Shown in pieces: positions 53,684 through 62,687 of a stretch of 64,000 nt of DNA (position 1 is its first letter; each line of letters opens with the position of its first letter). Below the pieces are notes generated by a model, which was not told where the DNA came from, made no database searches, and saw only the letters and a program-made list of their open reading frames with translations. The stretch spans positions 1,798,001-1,862,000 of the forward strand of contig NZ_CP135990.1 in the NCBI RefSeq assembly GCF_030315915.2, in the 5' to 3' direction. Both the position numbers and the translations under genes were made by a program. The DNA is from Providencia zhijiangensis. Lineage in GTDB: Bacteria > Pseudomonadota > Gammaproteobacteria > Enterobacterales > Enterobacteriaceae.

Positions 53684-53718
53684 CAAGTTTTTTGTCGTAA
53701 ATTCAACATCAACACCAC

Positions 53719-53747
53719 AAAGCACCTATTAAGTAGGTGCTTTTTTT
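53719..53747 (+). terminator. Rho-independent terminator
   Basis: AAAGCACCTA/TAGGTGCTTT perfect 10-base-pair stem, 5-base loop, followed by a run of T (to 53747). It ends the small-protein gene at 53683. Confidence 0.92.
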
Positions 53748-53856
53748 ATGTCATGAAAAAACACAGTGTTTTGATTATTACAAGCGTATACTGATTATTA
53801 GCATTCTTATAATTGCAATTTAAATAATATCAGTGAGCTGTAATAGGAGTCTGATC

Positions 53857-55731
53857 ATGGCAGAAGAACACGAACCGTTTGGCACTTTACTTGGCTACGC
53901 CCCCGGTGGTGTTGCAATTTACTCTTCCAATTACAGTTCCATTCCCGATTTAGGTGAACGGGACGATATCTCGTTTCGCAGTTATATCAATAATGAATAT
54001 ATGGGATATAAATGGCAATGCGTTGAATTCGCTCGCCGTTTTCTCTATCTCAATTATGGCGTGGTATTCACCGATGTTGGCATGGCATATGAGATTTTTT
54101 CATTACGTTTCTTACGTCATGTAGTGGATGACGGTATCTTGCCATTGCGCGCGTATCAAAATGGCAGTCAAATGAAACCCACTGCAGGAAGTTTACTGAT
54201 TTGGGCGGAAGGTGGTGAATTTGAGCACACTGGGCATGTTGCTGTAATCACTCATGTGCTTGAGAATAAAGTGCGAATTGTGGAGCAAAATGTTTTACAC
54301 CATAAACTTCCTGCCGGACAGCAGTGGACCCGAGAACTCCCTCTAAGCGTCAATAATGGAAGTTATACATTGTCTGATACATTCACCGATACGACGATCC
54401 TCGGTTGGATGATACAAACGGATAATAACCAGTATGCTTATAAAGAACCTGAAATTAATCCACAATTAATGGAGCTGCACGCGGCTCAGTTGGGTAGCCA
54501 AATCAACTTCAATCAAAGCTGGTTAGATGAATCTAACCCGATTGAATTAGCTTATATAAAGGCTAACCATGGGCATAAATTGAATGCCAATCCTCATGAA
54601 TATTTCACGATTTCCAGTACTGCCGAAAATCAGCTCATGCAGGCAACAAATGAAGTTCATTTGATGTATTTGCATGCGACTGAAAAAGTCCTCAAAGATG
54701 ACAACTTACTGAAACTTTTCAATATCCCCGAAATTCTCTGGCCACGTTTGCGTTTATCATGGCAAAACCGCCGTCATGATATGGTGACGGGTCGCCTTGA
54801 TTTTTGTATGGACCATCGTGGATTGAAAGTTTATGAATACAATGCGGATTCAGCTTCTTGCCATACTGAAACCGGGTTAATTATTCATAAATGGTCAAAA
54901 ATAGGGGGGCTCAGCACTGGCTGGAATCCAGGTGGGCGTCTGCAAGAGTTACTTACGGATACATGGAAACACACTACTGCAAAACCGTTTATTCACATCA
55001 TGCAAGATAAAGATAGTGAAGAGGACTATCACGCGCTATTTATGGCTCAATCCATCACGGCAGCAGGTTTTGAATGCAAAATCATCCATGGTTTGGATGA
55101 GTTGGTTTGGAATGAAACGGGCCAAGTGGTGGATGGTGAAGGGCGAGTGCTTCAATGTGTATGGAAAACATGGGCATGGGAAACCGCTCTGGAGCAGTTA
55201 CGCCAAGAGAGCGAAAGTGACCTTTCTGGTCTACCTATCTTAACCGGTCACCCTCATCATAATGATGTCCGGCTGATTGATGTGCTGTTGCGTCCAGAAA
55301 TTCGTGTTTTTGAACCGTTATGGACGGTGATCCCTGGAAATAAATCAATCCTGCCGATTCTATGGTCACTGTTCCCGCATCATCCATATTTATTGGATAC
55401 GGATTTTGAAATTAACGATGAGCTACGCCAAACAGGGTATGCCGTGAAGCCTATCGCAGGGCGTTGTGGTAATAATATTGGGCTGGTTGATCATCAAGAC
55501 GATATTCTGGATGAAACTTGTGGGCAATTTGCCCATCAAGAGAATGTTTATCAGCAATTATGGTGTTTACCGAAAGTGGTAGAACGTTATATTCAGGTCT
55601 GCACATTCACTGTGGGAGGGCATTATGGTGGTGCATGTTTACGTTCTGATCCTTCTTTAGTCATTAAGAAGGACAGCGACATAGAACCGCTTTGGGTGCT
55701 TGAAGACGATGACTATCTGAAGCAAAACTAA
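53857..55731 (+). CDS. gss: Bifunctional glutathionylspermidine synthetase/amidase
   Basis: A 624-residue enzyme. The N-terminal CHAP-type amidase (about 1-200) has Cys55 in WQCVEFARRF and His127 in HTGHVAVI. The C-terminal ATP-grasp synthetase (about 210-620) joins glutathione and spermidine. KVYEYNADSASCHTETG and RCGNNIGLV are synthetase signatures. ATG 53857 has AGGAG 7 bases upstream. It makes and breaks glutathionylspermidine, a redox-active thiol. Confidence 0.95.
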   Translation: MAEEHEPFGTLLGYAPGGVAIYSSNYSSIPDLGERDDISFRSYINNEYMGYKWQCVEFARRFLYLNYGVVFTDVGMAYEIFSLRFLRHVVDDGILPLRAYQNGSQMKPTAGSLLIWAEGGEFEHTGHVAVITHVLENKVRIVEQNVLHHKLPAGQQWTRELPLSVNNGSYTLSDTFTDTTILGWMIQTDNNQYAYKEPEINPQLMELHAAQLGSQINFNQSWLDESNPIELAYIKANHGHKLNANPHEYFTISSTAENQLMQATNEVHLMYLHATEKVLKDDNLLKLFNIPEILWPRLRLSWQNRRHDMVTGRLDFCMDHRGLKVYEYNADSASCHTETGLIIHKWSKIGGLSTGWNPGGRLQELLTDTWKHTTAKPFIHIMQDKDSEEDYHALFMAQSITAAGFECKIIHGLDELVWNETGQVVDGEGRVLQCVWKTWAWETALEQLRQESESDLSGLPILTGHPHHNDVRLIDVLLRPEIRVFEPLWTVIPGNKSILPILWSLFPHHPYLLDTDFEINDELRQTGYAVKPIAGRCGNNIGLVDHQDDILDETCGQFAHQENVYQQLWCLPKVVERYIQVCTFTVGGHYGGACLRSDPSLVIKKDSDIEPLWVLEDDDYLKQN

Positions 55732-55751
55732 TAAGAATAAAAGCAAAAAAA

Positions 55752-55783
55752 TGGCGCTATCTTTAATACTGAAGATAGCGCCA
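55752..55783. terminator. Bidirectional terminator
   Basis: TGGCGCTATCTT/AAGATAGCGCCA perfect 12-base-pair stem, 8-base loop. On the minus strand it is followed by TTTTTTTGC, so it strongly ends the porin gene, and also gss. Confidence 0.9.
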
Positions 55784-55798
55784 CTTTCGAGATATAGA

Positions 55799-56893
55799 TT
55801 AGAACTGGTACACTAAACCCAGACCTAAGACATTATCAGTATTGATGTTGTGATCACGAGTGAACTCATTTTTATTCAATAAGTTAATTTTGTAATCAAC
55901 GACAGCGGACATGTTGTTGTTGAACTCATAAGCTGCGCCAACAGCCAGGTATTTTACTAAATCTTTGCTGCCATATTCGCCAAGATCTTTCCCTTTAGAT
56001 TGGTTATAACCAATTGAAGGGGTTAAACCGAAATCTAAGGTATAAGTCGCAACAACTTCTAAGTTTTCTGTTTTATTAGCAACGGCTTCGGCATCATCTT
56101 CTCCGTAGCGAGTTGCATTCAGTGCTTGACCATACATAGCTGCGATGTAAAGGTCTTCCCACTCAAATTTACCCCCGACGTTCCACACTTGCGCGCGTTC
56201 GCCTTTTGCTCCAATAGCACCATCACGCTGGCTTGGTGTACGACTTGAGTTTGCATAGCTTCCCCCTAAGGTGACGCCGTAACCTAATTCATAAGCAGTT
56301 GATAAACCATAACCATCACCGTTATTTTTTAGTGCATCTTCACCAGAGGATTTATTCTGATCGCCATTTTTGCCTTGGTATTGCAAGGCAAAGCTTAAAC
56401 CATCAACATAGCCGAACATGTTATTGTTACGATAAGTCAACAAGTTACGGTTGCGTCCCATCATGAAATTATCTTCTTGATCCATGGTATCCGCGCCCCA
56501 AAGTGGGAGAACATCAGTCCATGCATTGACATCGTAGTTCACACCGTAATTACGACCGTAATCCAAAGAACCAAAATCAGCGAATTTTAAACCGGCATAA
56601 GCTAAACGGTTTTGATTTTCATGGTCACTTTCTGATTTGTTGGTTGGAGTTTCCCATTCAAAACGGCCATAACCTGTGAGTTGGTCGTTGATTTGAGTAT
56701 CACCACGGAATCCTAAACGAACGCGTGAATCATCACCATCTTCACCACTTTTTGAGTCGGCGATATAGTGGCGAACATCAACTTGTCCATAGATATCAAA
56801 CTTGTTGCCGTCTTTGTTATAAACTTCTGCCGCGTTAGCTACGCCTGCGACTGCCAGAGTTGTGATAAGTGTTGCTAATTTACTGTATTTCAT
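55799..56893 (-). CDS. General outer-membrane porin (OmpC/OmpF family)
   Basis: A 364-residue trimeric porin precursor. Signal peptide residues 1-21 ([21 protein letters not shown]), mature start AEVYNKDGN, sixteen-strand barrel, final YQF with terminal Phe. ATG 56893 has AAGGG upstream; the longer start at 56968 was rejected. In the constriction loop the OmpC/OmpF motif TDVLPEFGGDT reads [11 protein letters not shown]. The glutamate lining the pore is thus Leu131 of the precursor (about mature 110), next to a Trp. This would change charge and size at the narrowest point. The promoter at 56989-57016 overlaps a Fur-like box. Confidence 0.92.
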   Translation of the reverse strand: MKYSKLATLITTLAVAGVANAAEVYNKDGNKFDIYGQVDVRHYIADSKSGEDGDDSRVRLGFRGDTQINDQLTGYGRFEWETPTNKSESDHENQNRLAYAGLKFADFGSLDYGRNYGVNYDVNAWTDVLPLWGADTMDQEDNFMMGRNRNLLTYRNNNMFGYVDGLSFALQYQGKNGDQNKSSGEDALKNNGDGYGLSTAYELGYGVTLGGSYANSSRTPSQRDGAIGAKGERAQVWNVGGKFEWEDLYIAAMYGQALNATRYGEDDAEAVANKTENLEVVATYTLDFGLTPSIGYNQSKGKDLGEYGSKDLVKYLAVGAAYEFNNNMSAVVDYKINLLNKNEFTRDHNINTDNVLGLGLVYQF

Positions 56894-56988
56894 ATAAAAA
56901 CCCTTTAAACCACGTATAAAACAGTTGATTTTGTGTATGCATAGGAAATAAACCGCGCTTATTATCAATGGAAGGTATCAATTCAGGC

Positions 56989-57016
56989 AATATATAATTA
57001 AATGAGAATCATTCAA
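56989..57016 (-). promoter_or_regulatory. Porin promoter with overlapping Fur-like box
   Basis: On the minus strand, TTGAAT (57016-57011) and TATATT (56994-56989) are separated by 16 bases. AATGAGAATCATT (57001-57013 on the + strand) matches the centre of the Fur consensus at 12 of 13 positions and covers the spacer and part of the -35 element. Expected effect: repression by Fur with iron. The leader would be about 90 bases. Confidence 0.65.
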
Positions 57017-57185
57017 TAAGTCGATTCCACTGAACTAAATGTAATTACTCGCAAATTATTTCGTAAAACCGCTATTTGGAGAGTGCGGATGAAGGAGGGG
57101 GATTTCAGGATTATCGTATAGTGAACTGGAACGGCAACATTTAGAATGTGATGCATACCAGATGGTCATAGAAGGATAATAATTG

Positions 57186-57935
57186 ATGCCATGGACGTTT
57201 TCTCATCCTGCTGTTGTTTTTCCTATTAAACATTCTTTCTTGGGAAAATGGCTAAGTTTACCTGCGATGATCCTTGGGAGTTTGAGCCCAGATTTATTAT
57301 ATTCGTTTGGATTGTATCGATTAGCTTCAGAAACCCATCATATTGTAGGATGGCTATCTATTGGATTACCTCTTTGTTTTATTATTTATGTCATTATTCT
57401 GAAGCTGGCTTTACCATTATCAACCGTTATACCTTTTGTGATTAAAAAAACACAGGGCTGGTCTATCCTCAGTATTTGTATTCTCGCTATATCTTTCTTT
57501 ATTGGTGCATTAACGCACATTGTTTGGGATTCTTTTACTCATGATACGGGCACGATGGTGCGGTCATGGTCATTTTTGCAATTCAATTTATCCATGTCCG
57601 ATAAACAAGAAATTGCTATCTATAAAATTTTACAACATTCAGGTTCATTATTAGGTTTGCTCTATTTAAGTTATCAATATTGGCGATATTATCGAAAGCA
57701 GACAAAAGTACAGCAAAACATTGATAACCAAAAACTCAAAAAGATAATAGGGATTGGGACTGCTTCCTTACTATTCGCACTGCCGATTGCCTATTACCTC
57801 ACACCCAAATTACCCAATTTTCACTTTAACCGCTTCGTTTATTTAGAACTTACCATGGCGGTGCCATTTTTCTTTGGTGGTTTAGTTATTTATGGGATGT
57901 GGGTAAATTTCCATCAGTACGGTAAACAGTCTTAA
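57186..57935 (+). CDS. DUF4184 membrane protein
   Basis: A 249-residue membrane protein with about six hydrophobic segments and the DUF4184 histidine/aspartate pattern: PWTFSHPAVVFP, SPDLLY, ETHHIVGW, GALTHIVWDSFTHDTG, QHSGSLLG. Such residues suggest a membrane-embedded metal-dependent hydrolase, like the YdjM/DUF457 group. Function unknown. ATG 57186, one codon after a TTG. Divergent from the porin. Confidence 0.85.
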   Translation: MPWTFSHPAVVFPIKHSFLGKWLSLPAMILGSLSPDLLYSFGLYRLASETHHIVGWLSIGLPLCFIIYVIILKLALPLSTVIPFVIKKTQGWSILSICILAISFFIGALTHIVWDSFTHDTGTMVRSWSFLQFNLSMSDKQEIAIYKILQHSGSLLGLLYLSYQYWRYYRKQTKVQQNIDNQKLKKIIGIGTASLLFALPIAYYLTPKLPNFHFNRFVYLELTMAVPFFFGGLVIYGMWVNFHQYGKQS

Positions 57936-58025
57936 ATATCACCATTAATTCACACTTATCTGAAATTAATTATTGATTTGTTCCATAATAGAAGCCAATG
58001 AAAACTCAACTAAAGGAATACAAGG

Positions 58026-58724
58026 GTGAAGATTAAAAATATTATATTTACGGTTTTTTTAGTGATTGGGATCCTATTTCTGCTTGGTACCGCATTCTCG
58101 CTCTATTCCAGCATGAATATGACAAAAAATGGGGTAGAAACAACAGGGATTGTGACTGATCTGGATGTCAGTGTTTCAGAGGATAAATCAAAAAGCTATT
58201 TCCCGATTATTGAATTTACGACGCAAGATAATCAAAAAATTGAATTTCGCTCTTCCATGGGTAGCAGTAGCTATCGTGGCAGCATAGGGCAATCTATTGA
58301 TGTGTTGTATGATCCAACTAACCCCCATGATGCGGTGATTAATTCTTTCTTTGGAATTTACGCGTTAAGTATTTTTTGTGGTATTTTCGGCGTTGTATTT
58401 ACATTAATTGGCGGTGTTCCGTTTGCTTTTAGCATGGTAGGTAAAAAGAAAAATACGCGCTTATTACGTGAAGGCACTCCAATCCAAGTAAAAATTACTG
58501 GGGTTGAAGAAAATACGATGATCCAGATAAACAAGCAGTCGCCATACCAAATTTTGGCGGATGTGCATGATAAAAGCACGAATACAATCAAGCGTTATAA
58601 GAGTGAAAATATTTATTTTGACCCATCGCCATATATTGATAGAGAAACAGTCACAATTTACCTCGATAAGAATAATGCCAATAAATATTATATGGATATA
58701 AGCTTCCTACCAAAAATGAAATAG
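58026..58724 (+). CDS. DUF3592 membrane protein
   Basis: A 232-residue protein with an N-terminal membrane segment (about 5-28) and a second one (about 108-135). Two beta-rich extracytoplasmic or cytoplasmic parts carry the DUF3592 pattern (GIVTDLDVSVSEDKS, VLYDPTNPHDAVIN). Function unknown. It starts at GTG 58026 and is followed by a terminator. Confidence 0.82.
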   Translation: MKIKNIIFTVFLVIGILFLLGTAFSLYSSMNMTKNGVETTGIVTDLDVSVSEDKSKSYFPIIEFTTQDNQKIEFRSSMGSSSYRGSIGQSIDVLYDPTNPHDAVINSFFGIYALSIFCGIFGVVFTLIGGVPFAFSMVGKKKNTRLLREGTPIQVKITGVEENTMIQINKQSPYQILADVHDKSTNTIKRYKSENIYFDPSPYIDRETVTIYLDKNNANKYYMDISFLPKMK

Positions 58725-58736
58725 TGAAGGTTAGCG

Positions 58737-58770
58737 GCCTCGATGAATTTAGGTTCGAGGCGGTTATTTT
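58737..58770 (+). terminator. Terminator of the DUF3592 gene
   Basis: GCCTCGA/TCGAGGC stem with an 11-base loop, followed by GGTTATTTTTAC. It lies between convergent genes. Confidence 0.72.
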
Positions 58771-58774
58771 TACA

Positions 58775-59965
58775 CTAAGATTTAGCCAATTCGGGTGTTT
58801 CACTCATACTACGACGAAGCAATAGCATCACGGAAAAAATAGCCAGGCCAACAATAAATCCAATCATATTGGTCACTTGCCAGCCGACAAAATAAAAGGC
58901 GACTCCCGCTAATAAGCTGCCAATAGCACCAAAACCAAAGATAAGAAAATCGGTCATTCCCTGTATTTTACCTCGTTCATGATCGCGGTATGTTCGCGGT
59001 AATAAGTGTGTGGTGCCAATTAAAATACAGTTCCAGGCAAGTCCTACTAGTGTCATTGATATTAAAAAGTGCGTATAACTGGCCCCCGTTAAATTTAATA
59101 AATTCGCCACCATAAGGCAGGCTATTCCCAACCACAAGAAAGGTTTTACGCCAAAGCGACTGATCAAATGTCCTGTAAAAAAGGAAGGGGCAAACATACC
59201 TAAAATATGGCATTGGAAAACAAAGGCGATGGAAGTGAATGTAAAGTCTTGAGCTTTCATTGCCAATGGAAATGCGCCGACCATGTAAACGACCAAGGCA
59301 TAACTTATTGCGCTAACGAAAGCGATTAAAATAAGTAATGGTTGAGAGTAGAGTTTTGAATATGAACGCGCTTGTGGAACATCTGCAGAAAATGTCGTTT
59401 TACGCTGAGCTGTTAACGGGATCATTAATAAAAGTATAAATGCCAAAATATAAATGATCGTCAGTGCCGCGAAGGTGCCCATAAATGGATATTGGGCAAT
59501 AAGTGTGCGTGTTGACATCGCTAATGTAGGCCCTAGTAATACCGCGACAATACCACCACTCATGACTAATCCGATGGCTTTTGCACGCAGAGCAATTGGT
59601 GCTTCTTCTAAAGCGGCGAAGCGATATTGTTGAGCTGTACCAATCGCGATACCTGTAAAAAAAGTTCCCAGAGAAAATAGCCAAAAACTTTGAGTGTAAA
59701 TACCTGAAATAGCGAAAATTGCGCCCATTAATCCACCAATATTTCCCAACATAAAGCCAGCTCGACGGCCAAATCGCATCATGAAATGCGCCATGGGAAT
59801 GGAGGCTAAAATCAAGCCAATATATTGTGACAATAGAGGGATGGTTGCATAGGCTGGGTCATCCGCTAATTGCGAACCAATCAGCACAGCAACAGAAAGA
59901 ACGAGGGCATTACCCGTTGTAAATAATGCGAGAGCGGCGGCGAGCCAAAAAACTGAGCGAGGCAT
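58775..59965 (-). CDS. MFS transporter
   Basis: A 396-residue, twelve-segment major-facilitator protein with a motif-A-like MMRFGRRAGFM near residue 65. ATG 59965 is chosen because AAGGA lies 6 bases upstream; for ATG 59971 it would have no spacing. It is downstream of a MerR gene on the same strand, and a 19-base-spacer promoter lies between them, so expression is probably MerR-controlled. The substrate is unknown. Confidence 0.86.
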   Translation of the reverse strand: MPRSVFWLAAALALFTTGNALVLSVAVLIGSQLADDPAYATIPLLSQYIGLILASIPMAHFMMRFGRRAGFMLGNIGGLMGAIFAISGIYTQSFWLFSLGTFFTGIAIGTAQQYRFAALEEAPIALRAKAIGLVMSGGIVAVLLGPTLAMSTRTLIAQYPFMGTFAALTIIYILAFILLLMIPLTAQRKTTFSADVPQARSYSKLYSQPLLILIAFVSAISYALVVYMVGAFPLAMKAQDFTFTSIAFVFQCHILGMFAPSFFTGHLISRFGVKPFLWLGIACLMVANLLNLTGASYTHFLISMTLVGLAWNCILIGTTHLLPRTYRDHERGKIQGMTDFLIFGFGAIGSLLAGVAFYFVGWQVTNMIGFIVGLAIFSVMLLLRRSMSETPELAKS

Positions 59966-60025
59966 AATCATTCCTTATTGTTCATAAAAATCAACAATAG
60001 TAGAGGGAGAAAACGAATATGCCGG

Positions 60026-60056
60026 ATGATACAACTTCAAGTTAACTTTAAGTCAA
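60026..60056 (-). promoter_or_regulatory. MerR-type promoter with 19-base spacer
   Basis: On the minus strand, TTGACT (60056-60051), a 19-base spacer, and TATCAT (60031-60026). The spacer region holds a dyad centred on GTTAAC (AAGTTAACTT core, ACTT and AAGT at the ends). A 19-base spacer is the hallmark of MerR-activated promoters. The -35 element overlaps the MerR stop codon. It would drive the MFS gene. Confidence 0.8.
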
Positions 60057-60475
60057 GCGAGGTTTTTGGCCAATTTTGCGATATTTTGTTTTAAGCTGGT
60101 AGAGAGAATTTTTTGGAACTTAGGGCACTGTAAATGGTTATCTGCTGAGCACTGTTCGATATGCTGTAACCCTTGTTTAAGCTTTTGGAGTTCTTGGATT
60201 TTCTGATCAATTTCATCTATTTTTTCTCGCAAAATAGGGCGTTCAATTCCATTTTCTGGCAGGCGATTTAGCATGTTTGCTATTTCATCCAGTGAAAATT
60301 GAGCCTGTTTAGCAAGAATAATAAGGGAAAGATGAGTAAGAACTTCAGGGGCATACAACCGAGTTAAACCTTTTCGGCCAATCGGTTGAATCAAACCTTT
60401 GCTTTCATAGAAGCGAATAGTTGCAGAGGTAAGGCCCGTAAGTTTGGATACCTGGTTGATAGAGAGTGTTTTCAT
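60053..60475 (-). CDS. MerR-family regulator
   Basis: A 140-residue MerR protein. The winged helix opens SINQVSKLTGLTSATIRFYESKGLIQPIGR; a coiled-coil dimerisation helix lies at about 80-115 (EKIDEIDQKIQELQKLKQGL). Two cysteines (CSADNHLQC) sit after it, but the metal-binding pattern of CueR or ZntR is absent, so an organic or redox signal is more likely. It is directly upstream of the MFS gene it probably controls. Confidence 0.88.
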   Translation of the reverse strand: MKTLSINQVSKLTGLTSATIRFYESKGLIQPIGRKGLTRLYAPEVLTHLSLIILAKQAQFSLDEIANMLNRLPENGIERPILREKIDEIDQKIQELQKLKQGLQHIEQCSADNHLQCPKFQKILSTSLKQNIAKLAKNLA

Positions 60476-60624
60476 CGTAATTTTGTGCTCTATATAAATA
60501 ACGTTTATTCGCTAACTTATCACCTAACTATGCTGAATTGAATTATGGTTGATGACTTATTTATATCAAGAATGATTAACTCAGCTCATTCCAAGGCAAA
60601 TTGTGTTAAAAATGAAGGAAATAT

Positions 60625-61170
60625 ATGATTAATAATGGACTAAAGATTATTATCACTGGCGGTCCCGGCGCAGGTAAAAGTGCAATTATTGAAAATTTAA
60701 TGGCTAAAAAATACACTTGTTTACCGGAATCGGGTAGGGCCATTATTCAAGATCAAGTCTGTATTGGTGGTAACGCATTGCCATGGCTCGATAGACAATC
60801 ATTTGCTGAGATGATGCTTTGCTGGGAATTACGATCATGGCATTTGGCTAATCATCATAATGAAATCTGTTTTTTTGACCGAGGGCTGCCCGATATTGAG
60901 GGTTATTTGAATTTATGTTCAATTCCAATTCCCAAGTATATAGAACGAGCAATAAGTACGTTTCAGTATAATAAAAACGTATTCATCGCACCGCCATGGC
61001 AAGAAATATATGCGCAAGATAAGGAAAGAAAACAAACATTTGATGAAGCAGTGATGACCTACCATGCGATGGTGGCGACCTATAAAAAATATAATTATGA
61101 ATTAATCGAAATTCCTTGTTTACCCGTTGATGACCGGGTTAATTTCATTCTTTCTTATGTGAATCAATGA
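60625..61170 (+). CDS. P-loop ATPase/kinase-like protein (AAA_28 type)
   Basis: A 181-residue protein with Walker A GGPGAGKS at about 12-19, a Walker B-like EICFFDRGLPDIEGYL (about 79-94), and a C-terminal region like nucleoside or small-molecule kinases. The substrate is unknown. Its stop is one base before the ATG of the DUF523 gene, so the two were translationally coupled. Confidence 0.8.
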   Translation: MINNGLKIIITGGPGAGKSAIIENLMAKKYTCLPESGRAIIQDQVCIGGNALPWLDRQSFAEMMLCWELRSWHLANHHNEICFFDRGLPDIEGYLNLCSIPIPKYIERAISTFQYNKNVFIAPPWQEIYAQDKERKQTFDEAVMTYHAMVATYKKYNYELIEIPCLPVDDRVNFILSYVNQ

Positions 61171-61171
61171 T

Positions 61172-61665
61172 ATGAATAAAAAAATTCTTGTTAGTGCTTG
61201 TTTAATGGGGCATAGCGTTCGTTACAATGGAACAGCAAAGGCGCATTTACAAACAGTTTTAGCCCGTTTGCACGAGGAGCAACGGTTAGTGATTTTTTGT
61301 CCTGAACTAGCAGAGGGCTGCCAACTCCGCGTTTGCCCGTAGAGATTATTTCAGCCACAGGTTATGAAGTTATGCAAGGCAAGGCCAAAATGGTCGAAAA
61401 GACTGGAAATGATGTGACGCAACAATATCAATTGGCGGCATGGCTTGCTTTACGAAGAGCTGAAGAAGAAGGATGTGTTGCTGCGTTATTAACGGGTGGC
61501 AGTCCTACTTGTGGTGTAAATCAGATTTATGATGGCACATTTAGTGGAAAAACCATTCAAGGAATGGGGGTTGCTACTACGTTATTATCTCAGTCAGGGG
61601 TCTCTGTATTTTCTCACTCCGAGATCGATGAGTTAGTGCAGTGGTTAAATAGCTCTGAAAGATGA
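61172..61665 (+). pseudogene. DUF523-family gene with a frameshift
   Basis: The first frame starts at ATG 61172 (MNKKILVSACLMGHSVRYNG...) and ends at TAG 61340-61342 after 56 codons. The family pattern continues in another frame: GLPTPRLPVEI, then residues to 61665 (TGGSPTCGVNQIYDG, GMGVATTLLSQ). Adding one base near 61315-61317 (a GGG run) restores a single frame of normal order and length. So the gene has lost a G, or the sequence has an error there. DUF523 proteins bind an Fe-S cluster and function in thiouracil removal or sulfur metabolism in some members; here the function is inactive if the shift is real. Confidence 0.8.
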
Positions 61666-61799
61666 CAAGACCAGAAATAGTTACTAAATTATCTAGTTAT
61701 ACATCTATTCATTTATTCACTAGCAAGTTCCCGGACATCGCGCCTTGTTGATGAATTTTGATGCTAAAACATAGGGTTATAAACATTTTCGGAGCGATT

Positions 61800-62687
61800 A
61801 TGCGTTTTGATATGGTTGATTTACGGTTATTTGTAAATACCCACAAAGCTGGGAGTATTACAGCGGGGGCTAATCTATCTAATTTAAGTTTGCAATCAGC
61901 CAGTGAACGTATTCGAGGTATGGAAAATGAGCTTGGTGTTTTATTATTGACGCGCTCTTCGTCGGGGATAAAACTGACAAATGCAGGGTTGACACTATTA
62001 AATCATGCGAATCAGGTGCTATTGCAAATCGACCATATGCGCAGTGAATTGCGACAATACAGCCAAGGTCTACGTGGGTATATTGATTTATTATGCAATT
62101 CTTCAGCACAAGCTGGTTTTCTTCCAAAAAAATTAGCGGACTATCTGCAAAAATACGCGAATATTAGCGTTGGGATCCGTGAAATGCCGAGTGAAAAAAT
62201 CATCAGTAGCCTCAATAATCAAATGGCAAACTTAGGGATTGTTGCAAATCCGTCGTCATTATATGACTTGGAATTTAAGTTCTTGTGTGATGACCACTTG
62301 GTTATTTTCGCGCCATTATCTAAATCTAACGATTTAAATGATCAAAGCATCTTTTCACTCAGCCAAATTGACCATCATGATTTTATTGGGCTTTCTCAAG
62401 GCAATGCTTTGCAGGATTATATTGACCATCATGCACAGAACTTGGGGACTACATTAAATTATCGTATGCGTTTAGCAACAATGGATGCGGTGATGCAATT
62501 AGTGAGTGAAGGGCTTGGCTATGCCATTTTACCGAGACAAGTAATATCTCGGTTTATCGGAATATATCCAGGAAATATCATCCCTTTATCTGATGAATGG
62601 GCAAAGCGCAAATTGTATATTTGCGTCCGAAGACTTGATGAATTACCGAGTTATATGGATGAGTTTGTTAAGTTTTTACTTGAATAA
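61800..62687 (+). CDS. LysR-family regulator
   Basis: A 295-residue LysR protein: DMVDLRLFVNTHKAGSI, then LSLQSASERIRGMENELG, with an effector domain after residue 90. ATG 61800 has GGAG 5-6 bases upstream; a start at 61758 adds 14 unrelated residues. Its 3' end overlaps by 12 bases the 3' end of the convergent TauE/SafE gene, which may be its target. Confidence 0.87.
   Translation: MRFDMVDLRLFVNTHKAGSITAGANLSNLSLQSASERIRGMENELGVLLLTRSSSGIKLTNAGLTLLNHANQVLLQIDHMRSELRQYSQGLRGYIDLLCNSSAQAGFLPKKLADYLQKYANISVGIREMPSEKIISSLNNQMANLGIVANPSSLYDLEFKFLCDDHLVIFAPLSKSNDLNDQSIFSLSQIDHHDFIGLSQGNALQDYIDHHAQNLGTTLNYRMRLATMDAVMQLVSEGLGYAILPRQVISRFIGIYPGNIIPLSDEWAKRKLYICVRRLDELPSYMDEFVKFLLE

Noticed and set aside
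61333-61665. 110-residue ORF as an independent gene
   Set aside because: It is the second half of a frameshifted DUF523 gene; its TTG start lies within the conserved RLPVEI segment.
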